From Pantoea rwandensis (lineage in GTDB: Bacteria > Pseudomonadota > Gammaproteobacteria > Enterobacterales > Enterobacteriaceae), in the NCBI RefSeq assembly GCF_002095475.1, contig NZ_MLFR01000022.1, positions 1 through 64,000 on the forward strand: a stretch of 64,000 nt of DNA, in the 5' to 3' direction. Below, one piece after another: positions 18,522-28,513 of this stretch. The notes beneath the pieces were generated by a model. That model searched no databases. It saw only the letters and a program-made list of their open reading frames with translations, and was not told the origin of the DNA. A program made the position numbers and the translations under genes. Position 1 is the stretch's first letter, and each line of letters opens with the position of its first letter.

Positions 18522-21500
18522 TTAGAACTGCCACCTCACCCCCACGTTATAGCGCCAGCCTTTGGCACCGTTGCCGCTGATCTCTTTGCGATAATCGGCT
18601 TCTGCGTACAGCGAGAGATCTTTCTGCAGCGTCGCAGTCCCGCCCGCGCCCACTTCCCACATCTGCCCAAAGTGCCCGCTGGTGAAGGTGGCACTGAGCG
18701 CAGGATTTTCTACCGACGAGATAGTCGTGTCCGCCGTGCCGCCCCAGCCTTTGTAGTAGTTGGCGCGCAGATACGGGGTGTATTGGCGGCTACTGCTATC
18801 CGTCCAGGTGCGATTAAGCCGTGCGCCCAAACGACCAATGGTTTGGTTGTAATCGCCGTAATTCACCTTGTTGCCATCTTCATCGGTGAAATCATTCATG
18901 TTCAGCTTCATGTACATTAACTGCGCCTGCGGCTCCAGCTTGTAACCATCGCCGAGATCAAACGGATAGCCGCTCTCCAACGATGCCGTCCAACCGTGAC
19001 CTTTCAGCTTAGCCTCCTGCTTCTGACGCGCAATATCGGTTTCACCGCGATGCCAGTCAAACGACAGCACGCCATCCAGATAGAACCCATTTTGACGCTG
19101 CCAGGTGCCGTATAAGGCTAGGCTGTCGCTGTCGAAAGTGGTGCTGCTGTAGCCATCAGCGGCGTCCGGACGGATGCGCGTATTGCCTCGTGTATAGGCT
19201 AAGCCGCCGCGCAGGCTGTCTTTTTCACCGTCAAGACGCAGTACGTTGCCGCCCACCTGCACCGCGCTGTAATCCAGATCGAAGTCATAGCCGTAATCGC
19301 GGAAGCTCTGGTCGCTTTTGTATTTCTGGTTAGAGCCGATGTAGCGCAGGAACATCTCACCGCCATCGCCTTCTGGCCGCGTCTGTTCGTGGCGCAACTC
19401 GCCAAGGCGCTTATGCAAATCGTCGATAATGGCGGAGGTGTAATAAGCCAGGCCAACCGGCGCAGAGATATAAGACGGCACCTGCGGCACCACCGCTGCA
19501 CGCGCGTCGTAACTTTGCCCACTGCCGAACGCATCGGTGATAAAGGTCGATGGACAGCTGGCGCCCTCTTCACAGACATAATAATTTGCCAGGCGGTAAT
19601 CCCAATAATTGTTGCCACTGCCGCTGACTAAACGCTGACTGGGATCGGTGCTGCCTGGCGCAAAGGTGTAAAGCCGGTATTGCCACGGTCCTGCGCCGAG
19701 ATAGCCGTCTTTGAGGGCAAAGCTATCAGGGCCAGCGCTACCCGCCACTTGTGCCAGTGAAATCCCCTCATTGCCTTCAATGCCGCCGTTGCGATTCAGA
19801 TCCGTTAATGCGCCGGTGCTGCTGTCGGTGAGTTTGACGTTTACCTGCGTGGTGCCGGTGGCATTACCGGTGACGTTAAGGTGGTCGGTGAACTGATTAC
19901 TCAGCGCGCCGCCCTCGTTAAGGTCGGTAATCAGATTCAACTGGCCGCCGCTGGAGGCCAGCGACCCATTGATATTTAAGGTGTTGCCCGGCGAGCCCAC
20001 GCCGTTAGTCAGATCGAGAATACCGGCGTTGTTCACCGTCAGTGAATCCGCCGTACCGCCTGCTAATGTCGAATGCACGTTGTTGCCGGCATACAGCGTT
20101 GAATCCGCATCGATATTAATGGTGCTGTGCGCCAGCTTGAGGTTATCGGTCAGCGTCCACTGCGTGTTGGTAAAATTGATGGTGCTCCAGCCGCTGCCGA
20201 GGTTAACGCCTTTATTGAGGTCATCCGCGTTAAGGCTACCGCCGCGAGAATCAATCTGGTTGAACGTCAGCGTGTTACCCGTTCCGCTGCCGCTGGTGAG
20301 GTGATAGGTGGTGCCGAGATCCACATTGCTGACCTCCGCGCTGTTGTTAGCGTCATTGCCCATGGTCAGGCTGCCGTTAAGCGAGCCGCCCGTCCAGCGG
20401 AACACATCGGAGCCGCCGCCAGGATTGATATCGCCGCGCACCTCACCTTCCGTCAGCAAGATTTCATCATTGGCATTGCTGCCCGCCACCGCCACCGTTT
20501 GCGGATTGGCGGTGATGATGGTGCCAAAGTTTTCGAAGAGGGTTTTGCCTCCGCGCAAATCCACCACCGGTGCCGTCAGGCTGTTTGAAGTAAACGTCCC
20601 GGTATTGACGATGGTGCCCGCCGTGCTGGAGATCAGGGCCGATCCACCCGCCGGGTTATCGATCGTGACGTCAGCGGCGGTAGTGACGTTGCCGCTGGTG
20701 TTGGCGCGAATACCGCTGCCGCCCGCGCCGGTGACGTTAAATTGATAGCCGGATCCCAGCGTTAAATCGCCGCTGGTGGTCGATCCATCCGCATTAACGA
20801 TATTCAGGCCGGTGCCGCTGCCTGTGACATTCGTGGTGACCGTTGAGGCCGGATCAAACGGCACCGCCGTGCGAATGCCGTTGCCGTTGGCAACATTGAG
20901 CGTGAGATTGTTCAGGCTGACATTGCTGAGTTCAGCGCGGTTCTCAATACCGTTACCGCTGCCCAGCACGTTCACTGTCGCATCGCTGGCGCTAAGTGCC
21001 GTGGCGCCGTTATCGACTAAGATGCCGTGCGCAGTGCCCTGTGTGGTGATCACCGTGTCGCTACCGGTCAGTGCCAGCTGTGCGCCGTTGCTGATACGCA
21101 CGCCCGCCACGCCATTATCCACATTGATCACGCCACCTTTGGCCAGCGTGCTGCCGCTGCCAGACACATCCAGCCCGGTGCCGTTGGCCACATTCACCGT
21201 ACCGTTGTTGGTCAGCGTGCTGCCTGCGCGCGAGCGGATACCGATATTGTTACTGCCGGTAAGGTCCACCGCACCGTTGTTCACCAGAGTTGCGCCGTTA
21301 GTGACATCAAAGCCGATAGCGTTACTGCCTGCGCCACTGAGATTGCCATTGCTGGTGACGGTCGCCGCCGCTGAGGTGCCATCCAATGCGTTGCTGAGGT
21401 CGGTGCGCAGATTGTTCACCAGCACACCGACTGCGCTGTTGCCGCTAACATTAATGCTGCTGCCGCTATCAAGCGTGGTAGCCGCTCCACCTTCGGTACG

Positions 21501-24500
21501 GATCGCCGTGCTGCCCTGACCGCTGGCGGTAAAGCGGCTATTCGCTGTGTTCAACGTGCTGCCACTGCCCGAGACGATCACACCCGTGCTGTTTGCGCCG
21601 CTGGTGCTCAATGAGATGGGGTTACTGAAGCTCAGCGCGGCGCCATCATCGATGCGGTACCCGGTGGAATTGAGCGTATTCACATCCAGCGCGTTGGCGG
21701 CCGAAATGATCCGTGAGCCGTTACCCGCCGCGCGATAGGCAATCTGATCGCTGCCATTAAAGATTGGCGTGGAACCCGCGGCGATATTCACCCGCGCGCC
21801 GTTGGTTGCTTCAGCCCCTATCGCGCCGGTGCCGTTGAGGTTCAGGCTGCCGCCGTTGAGATTCGCCACCGCCCGGCTACCGCTGGCGCTCACCCCCCGG
21901 CTGCGGTGGGTGGTGCTGCCACCATTAACGTTGATGTTTCCGCTGTTGTTAGCCGTGGTATTGGCCGTGCTGCCGCTGCTGTTCACCGTAATGCCTGTGC
22001 CGCCAGCGTTGATGCTGATGTTGCCGCTGTTGGTGCCGGTCGCGCCGCTCTCCACGCGAATGCCGGTGGCGTTGGCACCGCTAAAGGCGATGTCGCCGGT
22101 GTTGTTAAGCTGCGCGCGGTTGCGCGCCAAATAACCGATCAATCCGCTTTGCGAGGAGTTGAGGGCTGCCGCCGAACTCAGGGTGGTGCTGGTCACCGGC
22201 GCGCCGCTGTTGCTGCCCGCCAGCGTATGTTTCTGTCCATCGACAATCGCGCCAATCGCATTGTTGCCGGTGAGATTGATGGCGGTGTCATTGTCGATGG
22301 TGCCTGTTGCCCCGCCTTCAATATTCACGCCCGTCGCGCCTGCGCCACTGACGTTGAGCGTGGCGTTGCGCGTGTTCACTTCGGTACCGCCGGTGCCGCT
22401 GCCGTTCACCGCCACAGAACCTGCGCCTGATGCGGTGAGTGACAGATCGGTGCCATCAAAATCCGCGCCCTGCTCAACCCGGAACAGCGTCGAGTTGGTG
22501 GTGGTGACATTGAAGGGATTGTTGCCCGCTACGTTGATTAAGGCGTTGGGTCCATAGGCGAAGAAAGCGATTTGATTGCTGCCATTGCTGAAGGTGGGTA
22601 TCGCATTGGCGGCAACCTCCACCGTGGCATTGCCGCGCGCGTGCACACCAATCGCGCCCGTGCCGCTCAGATTCACCGGACCGTTGACGTCCGCGCTGGC
22701 CTGACCGGTGCCCTGGCCCTCTACCCACACGCCAAAATTGCGCGTGCCGCTGGCGGGATCGGCCCCGCCCGCCACGTTGATGGTGCCAGTCGAGCTTGCG
22801 GAGGCGCTGTTACCGTTGGTGGCGACCACCTTCACGCCGGTGCCGTTGACGCCGTTAAGATTGATGGTGCCGCTGTTGTCGATGTTGCCACGGCTATTGG
22901 TGACCGACATACCCACGTTCTCTCGCGGCACGGTTGCTGCGGCACCATTCACATCAATGGTACCGTTATTGATCATCGTGACATTGTTAGCCCCGGAGGC
23001 CGACATGCCCGCCGCGTTCTGCACCTTTGTGCCAATCACGATATTGCCATTGTTAGTGGCAGAGCCGTTGGCCACCAGCGCAATCCCGCTGGTAAGGCCG
23101 CTCTGATTCATCGCCGTATCGGCCACCGCATCGGTCAGGCTGTTCTGTGGACCACGGCCGATATAGATCTGCCCATTGGCGTTGTTGGTGAAAGTGGCGG
23201 TGGGCGCAGTGAGCAGCACACCAGAGGCAGTACCGCGCGCGCTGGAACCGTTCACGCCCACATTGATATTGCCGCTGTTGCTGGACGTCGCGTCATCCTC
23301 CAGCCGAATACCCGCCACGCCGTACTGCGAATTACTGCCGATGGTGGCGAGGTTAACGATGCCGTTGTTGTTGAACTCGCTGCCGCTTTGCACCAGCACG
23401 CCGTTAGCACCATAGCCCGTGGAGCCGATGCCCGTCCCATCCTGGCGATTCAGGAACCCGCCGTTGATCACGCCGGTGATACTGGTGCTGCCGCTGCTGT
23501 TATCGGACAGCACCAGCGCGGTGCCGTTATTCGCGACAGAGCCTCGGCTGGCAAGCTTGCCATCAATCACCGCTTGTGCGCCGTTCGAGGCTTTAATCGC
23601 GCCCCCGGTTGAACCCACCACTTCCAGGGTTTTGCCCGCCGCCAGATTGACGCGAGCGTTAGGGCCATCGGCATTCACCACAATGCGGTTACCAATCGGC
23701 TGCGTGACTTCATCCGGTGGCGTGGCGCTAACGTCATACACAATATTGCCGTTAGTGACGGTGACCGCTTTATTGAACTCGGTCAGATAGTTGGCTTTAT
23801 CCAGATCGCCCGCTTGCAGTTGGCTGATTAGCCAGTTGTTGTAGGTCTGCAACTCGCTGGCGCTGGTCACGGAGAAGGTGTTGGTGGCGCCATCCAACGT
23901 CTGCACACTGAAAGTGCCGTTGTAGCTGGCGAGATTTTGCACCTGGAAAGTTTGCGTGGCGCCTGCACCATCCGGTGTGGCGGCAGTACCGAAGAAGCTG
24001 ATGCGATTGTTGGAATTCCAGTTCAGCGTGCTGTCGCTGCCCACCTGAAACAGCGTGGTCTGCTTAGCCGCCATGCTCCAGCTGTTGGTACTGGCGCTGC
24101 TGGCGGCGTTTGCCTGCCCAATATTGACGTCCAGCGTGCCGCCGTTAAAGACATCCGCAACACGTGTGTTGATGTACTGATCACCGTTGACGTTCACCAC
24201 GTCTGGCACTAGGGTGTCAGACGTCACCGGGGGTTGGGCCACCAGGCTAGCGGAGTTGTAGACCTGGAACGTCGTGTTACCACCAGTGGTAGGATCGGGC
24301 ACAGTGATGGCGAAGTTCTGCGGTCCGGGATCGAGACGCGTTTGATTCAAAAGCTCGGCACCTGAAGCGATATTGACTTGGCCAAGCGTCGAATTTACCG
24401 AACCCTCTGTGCCGGGGGCGAAATCAGGATTACCTGTCAATGTTTCGCTGCTGCCGTTAACACTCAAGCTGCCGATGAGATTGTCATTAACCTGCGGTGA

Positions 24501-24599
24501 GTAGCTCCCCAATGTTGCCGCCTGCGCATCTATCGTCGGATAAAACAGCGCCTGTGCCGCTAATATTCCGATAGCAATCGGATTTAATTTGAATCTCAT
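18522..24599 (-). CDS. Giant autotransporter adhesin-like protein (type Va)
   Basis: A 2025-residue autotransporter. The N-terminus MRFKLNPIAIGILAAQALFY is a Sec signal (cleavage near residue 28); there is no extended ESPR-type signal. Most of the passenger (about 300-1450) is built of degenerate beta-helix repeats of the NNSGTINLNG / GVNGTGVKV type, rich in Gly, Asn, Ser and Thr. An AIDA/pertactin-like stem follows (about 1480-1700). DLHKRLGELRHEQ near 1745 begins the linker and the 12-strand outer-membrane barrel, ending YNVGVRWQF with the terminal Phe read by the BAM machinery. Two cysteines (CEEGASC) lie just before the linker and are the only ones I see. It is monocistronic with AT-rich DNA upstream. 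Adhesion or biofilm function is inferred. Confidence 0.9.
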   Translation of the reverse strand: MRFKLNPIAIGILAAQALFYPTIDAQAATLGSYSPQVNDNLIGSLSVNGSSETLTGNPDFAPGTEGSVNSTLGQVNIASGAELLNQTRLDPGPQNFAITVPDPTTGGNTTFQVYNSASLVAQPPVTSDTLVPDVVNVNGDQYINTRVADVFNGGTLDVNIGQANAASSASTNSWSMAAKQTTLFQVGSDSTLNWNSNNRISFFGTAATPDGAGATQTFQVQNLASYNGTFSVQTLDGATNTFSVTSASELQTYNNWLISQLQAGDLDKANYLTEFNKAVTVTNGNIVYDVSATPPDEVTQPIGNRIVVNADGPNARVNLAAGKTLEVVGSTGGAIKASNGAQAVIDGKLASRGSVANNGTALVLSDNSSGSTSITGVINGGFLNRQDGTGIGSTGYGANGVLVQSGSEFNNNGIVNLATIGSNSQYGVAGIRLEDDATSSNSGNINVGVNGSSARGTASGVLLTAPTATFTNNANGQIYIGRGPQNSLTDAVADTAMNQSGLTSGIALVANGSATNNGNIVIGTKVQNAAGMSASGANNVTMINNGTIDVNGAAATVPRENVGMSVTNSRGNIDNSGTINLNGVNGTGVKVVATNGNSASASSTGTINVAGGADPASGTRNFGVWVEGQGTGQASADVNGPVNLSGTGAIGVHARGNATVEVAANAIPTFSNGSNQIAFFAYGPNALINVAGNNPFNVTTTNSTLFRVEQGADFDGTDLSLTASGAGSVAVNGSGTGGTEVNTRNATLNVSGAGATGVNIEGGATGTIDNDTAINLTGNNAIGAIVDGQKHTLAGSNSGAPVTSTTLSSAAALNSSQSGLIGYLARNRAQLNNTGDIAFSGANATGIRVESGATGTNSGNISINAGGTGITVNSSGSTANTTANNSGNINVNGGSTTHRSRGVSASGSRAVANLNGGSLNLNGTGAIGAEATNGARVNIAAGSTPIFNGSDQIAYRAAGNGSRIISAANALDVNTLNSTGYRIDDGAALSFSNPISLSTSGANSTGVIVSGSGSTLNTANSRFTASGQGSTAIRTEGGAATTLDSGSSINVSGNSAVGVLVNNLRTDLSNALDGTSAAATVTSNGNLSGAGSNAIGFDVTNGATLVNNGAVDLTGSNNIGIRSRAGSTLTNNGTVNVANGTGLDVSGSGSTLAKGGVINVDNGVAGVRISNGAQLALTGSDTVITTQGTAHGILVDNGATALSASDATVNVLGSGNGIENRAELSNVSLNNLTLNVANGNGIRTAVPFDPASTVTTNVTGSGTGLNIVNADGSTTSGDLTLGSGYQFNVTGAGGSGIRANTSGNVTTAADVTIDNPAGGSALISSTAGTIVNTGTFTSNSLTAPVVDLRGGKTLFENFGTIITANPQTVAVAGSNANDEILLTEGEVRGDINPGGGSDVFRWTGGSLNGSLTMGNDANNSAEVSNVDLGTTYHLTSGSGTGNTLTFNQIDSRGGSLNADDLNKGVNLGSGWSTINFTNTQWTLTDNLKLAHSTINIDADSTLYAGNNVHSTLAGGTADSLTVNNAGILDLTNGVGSPGNTLNINGSLASSGGQLNLITDLNEGGALSNQFTDHLNVTGNATGTTQVNVKLTDSSTGALTDLNRNGGIEGNEGISLAQVAGSAGPDSFALKDGYLGAGPWQYRLYTFAPGSTDPSQRLVSGSGNNYWDYRLANYYVCEEGASCPSTFITDAFGSGQSYDARAAVVPQVPSYISAPVGLAYYTSAIIDDLHKRLGELRHEQTRPEGDGGEMFLRYIGSNQKYKSDQSFRDYGYDFDLDYSAVQVGGNVLRLDGEKDSLRGGLAYTRGNTRIRPDAADGYSSTTFDSDSLALYGTWQRQNGFYLDGVLSFDWHRGETDIARQKQEAKLKGHGWTASLESGYPFDLGDGYKLEPQAQLMYMKLNMNDFTDEDGNKVNYGDYNQTIGRLGARLNRTWTDSSSRQYTPYLRANYYKGWGGTADTTISSVENPALSATFTSGHFGQMWEVGAGGTATLQKDLSLYAEADYRKEISGNGAKGWRYNVGVRWQF

Positions 24600-25164
24600 A
24601 CTTTCCCCCGAAGGCGTGCAGCGTCCACGCTGTTATTGCAACAGCGTTAAATTCATCGCGAGGGATAAAACGGCAGAGAAAACACCAACCCTGACGAGCA
24701 ATTAATGAATGAGAACCACTGTGTGAAGAAAGTAAGGTGCAGCTTAAAAAGATATACCGCTGTTGTTATAGATTAATTGGCTTTAGGTATAGACTTTTCT
24801 GTCGCGAGAAGCAAAAGGCAATCACAGGTAAGTCATTGTCATATTGGCGAAATAATTGTGAGGCGGGAGATATTATTGGTAATAATTGAGTCCAGAGGTT
24901 TCCAATAATTAGCTTGCTATCTTATTAATATTTTCTTTATTTTTTCTTAGCAGTTTACTTACGCATGGCACGACTTAATGGGGAGAATCAGCGCCGGACT
25001 AAGCGATACGGCGAAGTGCAAAAACGTGAAACGAATCACATTTATAGTCACTCAATAAGCAAGGTGACGCCAGTTAATCCACGCATCGGCGGACGATATC
25101 AAACTTCCTTCAAGCCCACCGTAGCAACACAATGACTGAGTCACTACGGTGAATAATGACGGTA
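24600..25164. other. AT-rich gap upstream of the autotransporter
   Basis: The 565 bp are clearly more AT-rich than neighbouring genes, as often seen at H-NS-silenced surface-protein promoters (inference). Near the murP end, CACCGTAG (25117-25124) pairs with CTACGGTG (25144-25151) around an inner TGACTGAGTCA dyad; there is no T-tract. I see no gene. Confidence 0.6.
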
Positions 25165-26604
25165 TTAGCTTAAGTCGACGCCTTTGGTTCCACCCCACCA
25201 GGTGAAGGCAAACCCACCGACCCACGCCACGATCAATCCGGCAAGATAGACTGCCATACCGGCAAAGATCCCCTGAGACGAGGTCATCAGCGGTAGCGTC
25301 ACTAAGCCAGACGGGCCAAACACGGTATTCATCCCGACAGGCAGACCCAGCCAGGCCACCAAACCAATGAAGAATCCACCCAGTGCACCGCCACAACAGG
25401 CAGTGATAAACGGTTTTAAGCGCGGCAGCGTCACGCCATAAATCAAGGGTTCGCCCACACCCAACAGCCCTGGCACAATCGCGCCTTTAATTTGTGTACG
25501 CAGCAGCGAGTGCTTATCGGCTTTACACCACAGCGCGAGGGAAGCGCCCACCTGGCCCGCACCCGCCATTGCCAGAATCGGGAATAACGAGTTAAAGCCC
25601 TGGGTTTCCATTAACGCGAAATAGACTGGAATAAAGCCCTGATGAATACCAAACATCACCGCAATTAAAAACAGGCCCGCAAGAACTGCGCAACCAAATG
25701 GATTGTTATTCAGATGGATAAACAGCCACGACATGCCCTTAAATAACTCACCACCGATCGGCATAATCACCATAAAGGTCACCGCCCCGGTGATTAATAA
25801 TGTAAGTAATGACGTCAGGATCATATCGAGATTATCGGGGATGATTTTGCGTAGTTGTTTTTCGAACCACGCACCGAATATGGCCGCCAATAATACGCCG
25901 ATAATATTGCCGCGCGGGTCAATCGCCATGCCAAAGAAATCGGACATGCCGCTGTAATAGCCCACCGTGGCTTTCGGCACATAACCGAGCACAAACAGTG
26001 AGGCGATAATCGCGCCATTCACGCCCGATCCACCAAAAGCTTTCTGCGCGTTATAGCCAATCAGGATACTGAGGAAGGTGAACAGCCCCTTGCCGAACAC
26101 TTTCATGTAGGCCACGGTGTCCAGCAGCCACTGCGCATGTTCACCAGGCTGGTTAAGATGGAAAATCTGCTCAATCAGCGTGGCAAATCCCAACAGCAAA
26201 CCCGCACCAATGAAACCGGGGATCAGCGGAGTAAAGATGGTGGCGAAGCAGGAAAGAAAGCGATGTAGCGCACTGGTTTGCTTGGCTTTCATCTGCTGCT
26301 TTTGCGCGGCGGCAATCGTACTGAGATCCTGCGGCTTTTCCGTTTCATCACTATCCAGTAATCCCTGCATTTTCTCTGCGGCGGTTTGCGCTTTGCCGGG
26401 GCCAAGAACAATTTGCAGTTGCGCATCGCTGTCGATCACGCCCAATACGCCGGGCAGCTTTTTGAGACGGGTATGATCGACTAATGTGGCATCCGCTAGC
26501 GTGAGGCGCAGGCGCGTCATGCAGTTGCCGCACTGCACGATGTTATGCGCGCCTCCCACTGCTTGCAGGATATCGCGCAGCAATTCTTCGGTGATGGCGG
26601 CCAT
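25165..26604 (-). CDS. murP: PTS N-acetylmuramic acid transporter EIIBC MurP
   Basis: A 479-residue PTS permease that imports and phosphorylates N-acetylmuramic acid. The N-terminal EIIB domain (1-85) carries the phosphorylated cysteine in [16 protein letters not shown]; a linker near 85-115 joins the EIIC membrane domain (about 115-470) with [14 protein letters not shown]. There is no EIIA domain, as in E. coli MurP (474 aa), so it relies on a separate glucose-type EIIA. Its ATG shares one base with the murQ stop (TAATG), indicating translational coupling. The pathway then runs through the MurQ etherase. Confidence 0.95.
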   Translation of the reverse strand: MAAITEELLRDILQAVGGAHNIVQCGNCMTRLRLTLADATLVDHTRLKKLPGVLGVIDSDAQLQIVLGPGKAQTAAEKMQGLLDSDETEKPQDLSTIAAAQKQQMKAKQTSALHRFLSCFATIFTPLIPGFIGAGLLLGFATLIEQIFHLNQPGEHAQWLLDTVAYMKVFGKGLFTFLSILIGYNAQKAFGGSGVNGAIIASLFVLGYVPKATVGYYSGMSDFFGMAIDPRGNIIGVLLAAIFGAWFEKQLRKIIPDNLDMILTSLLTLLITGAVTFMVIMPIGGELFKGMSWLFIHLNNNPFGCAVLAGLFLIAVMFGIHQGFIPVYFALMETQGFNSLFPILAMAGAGQVGASLALWCKADKHSLLRTQIKGAIVPGLLGVGEPLIYGVTLPRLKPFITACCGGALGGFFIGLVAWLGLPVGMNTVFGPSGLVTLPLMTSSQGIFAGMAVYLAGLIVAWVGGFAFTWWGGTKGVDLS

Positions 26605-27515
26605 TATTGCGCTCCCGCATCACGTAGCGCGTTACGGATAAAGCCGCTGTTTTGCTTCAGCAGCGCTTTGGCCTCGCTGGCATCCAACCCTGCCAACACC
26701 ATCACAATGGCTGTTTTGCAGTGTCCCTGGCATGCGCTCAGTGCCTGCTGTGCGGTGGCCTCGTCACAGTCCGTGGCTTGTTTCACGATATTGATTTGGC
26801 GCTGCACCAGCTTTTGGTTAGTGGCTTCCACATCCACCATCAGGTTGCCGTACACTTTGCCGCTACGGATCATTGCGCCGGTGGTCAGCATATTGAGTAC
26901 TAACTTCTGTGCCGTGCCCGCTTTCATACGTGAGGAACCCGTGACGACTTCTGGCCCTACTACCGGGGTGAGCGCCACATCTGCCGCTTGCGACATGGGG
27001 CCGTTTGGGTTGCAGGTCAGCGCCGCGCTGAATGCGCCTTGCTGTTGAGCATACGCCAGTGCGCCCAACACATACGGCGTACGGCCGCTGGCAGCAATCC
27101 CCACCAGCACGTCATTGGCATTGAATTCAATGTCCTTTAAATCCTGTGCGCCCTGCTCGACGTTGTCTTCCGCATTCTCCACCGCCTGCAAAATGGCGGT
27201 GTGGCCACCGGCAATTAATCCTACGACCTGTGAGCGCGGTGTGCCGAAGGTCGGTGGGCACTCGCTGGCATCAAGAATACCGAGACGACCCGAGGTGCCC
27301 GCACCACAGTAGATAAGGCGCCCGCCTTTACTAAAGGCTGCAGTAATGGCATCCACCACCTGCGCGATCTGCGGCACAATCGCCTCTACCGCCAGCGCCA
27401 CTTTTTTATCTTCATCATTAATGACGCGCAGCATCGCTTCGGTGGAGAGTTCGTCAATGTTCTGGCTCGCTGGGTTACGCCCTTCGGTGATCATCTGGCT
27501 GAGGTCGATCTGCAT
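26604..27515 (-). CDS. murQ: N-acetylmuramic acid 6-phosphate etherase MurQ
   Basis: A 303-residue SIS-domain etherase that removes D-lactate from MurNAc-6-phosphate to give GlcNAc-6-phosphate, used in cell-wall recycling. The opening [15 protein letters not shown], the [27 protein letters not shown] stretch (about 65-92) and [20 protein letters not shown] are diagnostic. It is first in a murQ-murP operon. ATG 27515 follows AGGAG. The regulator murR, divergent from murQ in E. coli, is not here; a hicAB module occupies the upstream side instead. Confidence 0.96.
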   Translation of the reverse strand: MQIDLSQMITEGRNPASQNIDELSTEAMLRVINDEDKKVALAVEAIVPQIAQVVDAITAAFSKGGRLIYCGAGTSGRLGILDASECPPTFGTPRSQVVGLIAGGHTAILQAVENAEDNVEQGAQDLKDIEFNANDVLVGIAASGRTPYVLGALAYAQQQGAFSAALTCNPNGPMSQAADVALTPVVGPEVVTGSSRMKAGTAQKLVLNMLTTGAMIRSGKVYGNLMVDVEATNQKLVQRQINIVKQATDCDEATAQQALSACQGHCKTAIVMVLAGLDASEAKALLKQNSGFIRNALRDAGAQ

Positions 27516-27531
27516 TACGCACTCCTGATAA

Positions 27532-27544
27532 GAATAATTTATTC
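27532..27544. promoter_or_regulatory. Dyad in the murQ promoter region
   Basis: GAATAA-T-TTATTC is a perfect 6-bp dyad just upstream of the murQ ribosome site. RpiR-type regulators such as MurR often use AT-rich dyads, so this is a weak operator candidate. Confidence 0.3.
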
Positions 27545-27621
27545 AAAAAACTATATACCATTTTGAATTGTTAATTCCTGCTCGGCCATCATGTTTTTGT
27601 ACTTTTTTACTGCGGCAGACG

Positions 27622-27645
27622 AAAAAAAACCCGCCGGATGGCGGG
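27622..27645 (-). terminator. Intrinsic terminator of hicB
   Basis: Read on the minus strand, CCCGCC-ATCC-GGCGGG is followed by eight T residues. It lies 20 bp past the hicB stop. The same hairpin sequence recurs at 28498-28513. Confidence 0.9.
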
Positions 27646-27665
27646 TAGATATGTAGATGTGTTCG

Positions 27666-28070
27666 TTACGCGTTAGCTAATTCTCTGCGCGCTAACTCAG
27701 CCAGAAAACCGCTGCGCGAACCATATTCGCGGTGAGATTCAACATAGCTGTCAATTTTGCTGAGTAGATTTTGTGGCAAAGTGATATTGAGCTTTACCGC
27801 TTTACCTTCATAACGACTCAGATCTATCTCTACAAATGCCCAGTAACCTCCCTGACACGCTTCATCATAAATATGCGTCTCAATATCTGCCGCTTTAGGG
27901 ATGGTTTTACCTGCATCTGCTAAAGATTCAACATGTGAATCAATTGCGTTAAATGCATCGCGCAGCGCATCGTCCACGCTTTTGCCTGCAAAAAAACATC
28001 CCTCCACATCCGGCACAAAACCTGACCAGCTATTGTCCTCTGTCTTATGCAGATAAACGGGGAATCTCAT
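27666..28070 (-). CDS. hicB: HicB-family antitoxin
   Basis: A 134-residue antitoxin. The N-terminal HicB-fold (MRFPVYLHKTEDNSWSGFVPDVEGCFFAGKS) is a degraded RNase-H-like domain that masks the HicA toxin. The C-terminal part, KLNITLPQNLLSKIDSYVES and SRSGFLAELARRELA, is a ribbon-helix-helix DNA-binding domain that would repress the operon. ATG 28070 follows GAGG. hicA lies upstream on the same strand, separated by 107 bp with a GC-rich hairpin; such a gap is wide for this family and may allow independent expression of the antitoxin. Confidence 0.93.
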   Translation of the reverse strand: MRFPVYLHKTEDNSWSGFVPDVEGCFFAGKSVDDALRDAFNAIDSHVESLADAGKTIPKAADIETHIYDEACQGGYWAFVEIDLSRYEGKAVKLNITLPQNLLSKIDSYVESHREYGSRSGFLAELARRELANA

Positions 28071-28153
28071 GTTCAGTCCTCACTAAAAATGAATATTCAG
28101 TTAGGAATTCATTGCAATGCCTGCTGCAACTGACATTGCTAATTTTTCCAAAT

Positions 28154-28170
28154 CGGGGGCTAAGCCCCCG
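28154..28170 (-). other. GC-rich hairpin between hicA and hicB
   Basis: CGGGGGC-TAA-GCCCCCG is a perfect 7-bp stem, 7 bp past the hicA stop. On the minus strand it is followed by ATTTGGAAAAATT, not a proper T-tract, so it may attenuate or protect RNA rather than terminate. Confidence 0.6.
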
Positions 28171-28177
28171 TATACTT

Positions 28178-28354
28178 TCAGTCCATTAACTTCATTAATT
28201 TACGTAATGTTCCAGTTGCCAGGTCTTTTTCAGGATGAGGAAGTGAAATGTGATAAGCCTTATCTGCTCTCACAAACACATGGTGGCTGCCTTTAACGCG
28301 ATCTAATACCCAACCGCGGTCCAGCAACATCCTGATCAGCTCCCTGCTGCTCAA
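28178..28354 (-). CDS. hicA: HicA toxin (mRNA interferase), TTG start
   Basis: A 58-residue protein read as MSSRELIRMLLDRGWVLDRV followed by KGSHHVFVRA, a middle strand, and a C-terminal TGTLRKLMKLMD. This is the HicA double-stranded-RNA-binding fold; the first histidine of GSHH is the expected catalytic residue for ribosome-independent mRNA cleavage. The reading frame opens at TTG 28354, five bases after a perfect AGGAGG; the first in-frame ATG would remove the first helix. It is the first gene of hicA-hicB, with a promoter and inverted-repeat operator just upstream. The weak TTG codon could keep toxin output low. Confidence 0.9.
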   Translation of the reverse strand: MSSRELIRMLLDRGWVLDRVKGSHHVFVRADKAYHISLPHPEKDLATGTLRKLMKLMD

Positions 28355-28380
28355 TCAAACCTCCTGACATAATAGCGCTA

Positions 28381-28434
28381 ATTATATACCCACCATAACT
28401 ACAAAAACAAAATCATCAGTGGTTATGGTGGGTA
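28381..28434 (-). promoter_or_regulatory. hicAB promoter with 13-bp inverted-repeat operator
   Basis: On the minus strand, TTGTTT (28405-28410) and a perfect TATAAT (28381-28386) are 18 bp apart. TACCCACCATAAC (28387-28399) and GTTATGGTGGGTA (28422-28434) are perfect inverted 13-mers. One arm fills the -35/-10 spacer and the other lies upstream, as expected for autorepression by the HicB ribbon-helix-helix. Confidence 0.85.
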
Positions 28435-28490
28435 TTGAGTAGAGCACGGTTCTGGCAGAGAAACATCCGAGACACGTCTTGAATTGATAT

Positions 28491-28513
28491 AAAAAAACCC
28501 GCCGGATGGCGGG
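28491..28513 (-). terminator. Intrinsic terminator of gltP
   Basis: The hairpin CCCGCC-GGAT-GGCGGG (28498-28513) is followed on the minus strand by seven T residues. It is identical in its 17-bp core and A/T-tract to the hicB terminator 868 bp away. Confidence 0.9.

Noticed and set aside
20776-23612. Long plus-strand reading frames opposite the autotransporter gene (up to about 350 codons)
   Set aside because: They mirror the repetitive, GC-biased Gly/Asn/Thr codons of the minus-strand gene, have no ribosome sites or recognisable domains, and overlap an intact 2025-codon gene.
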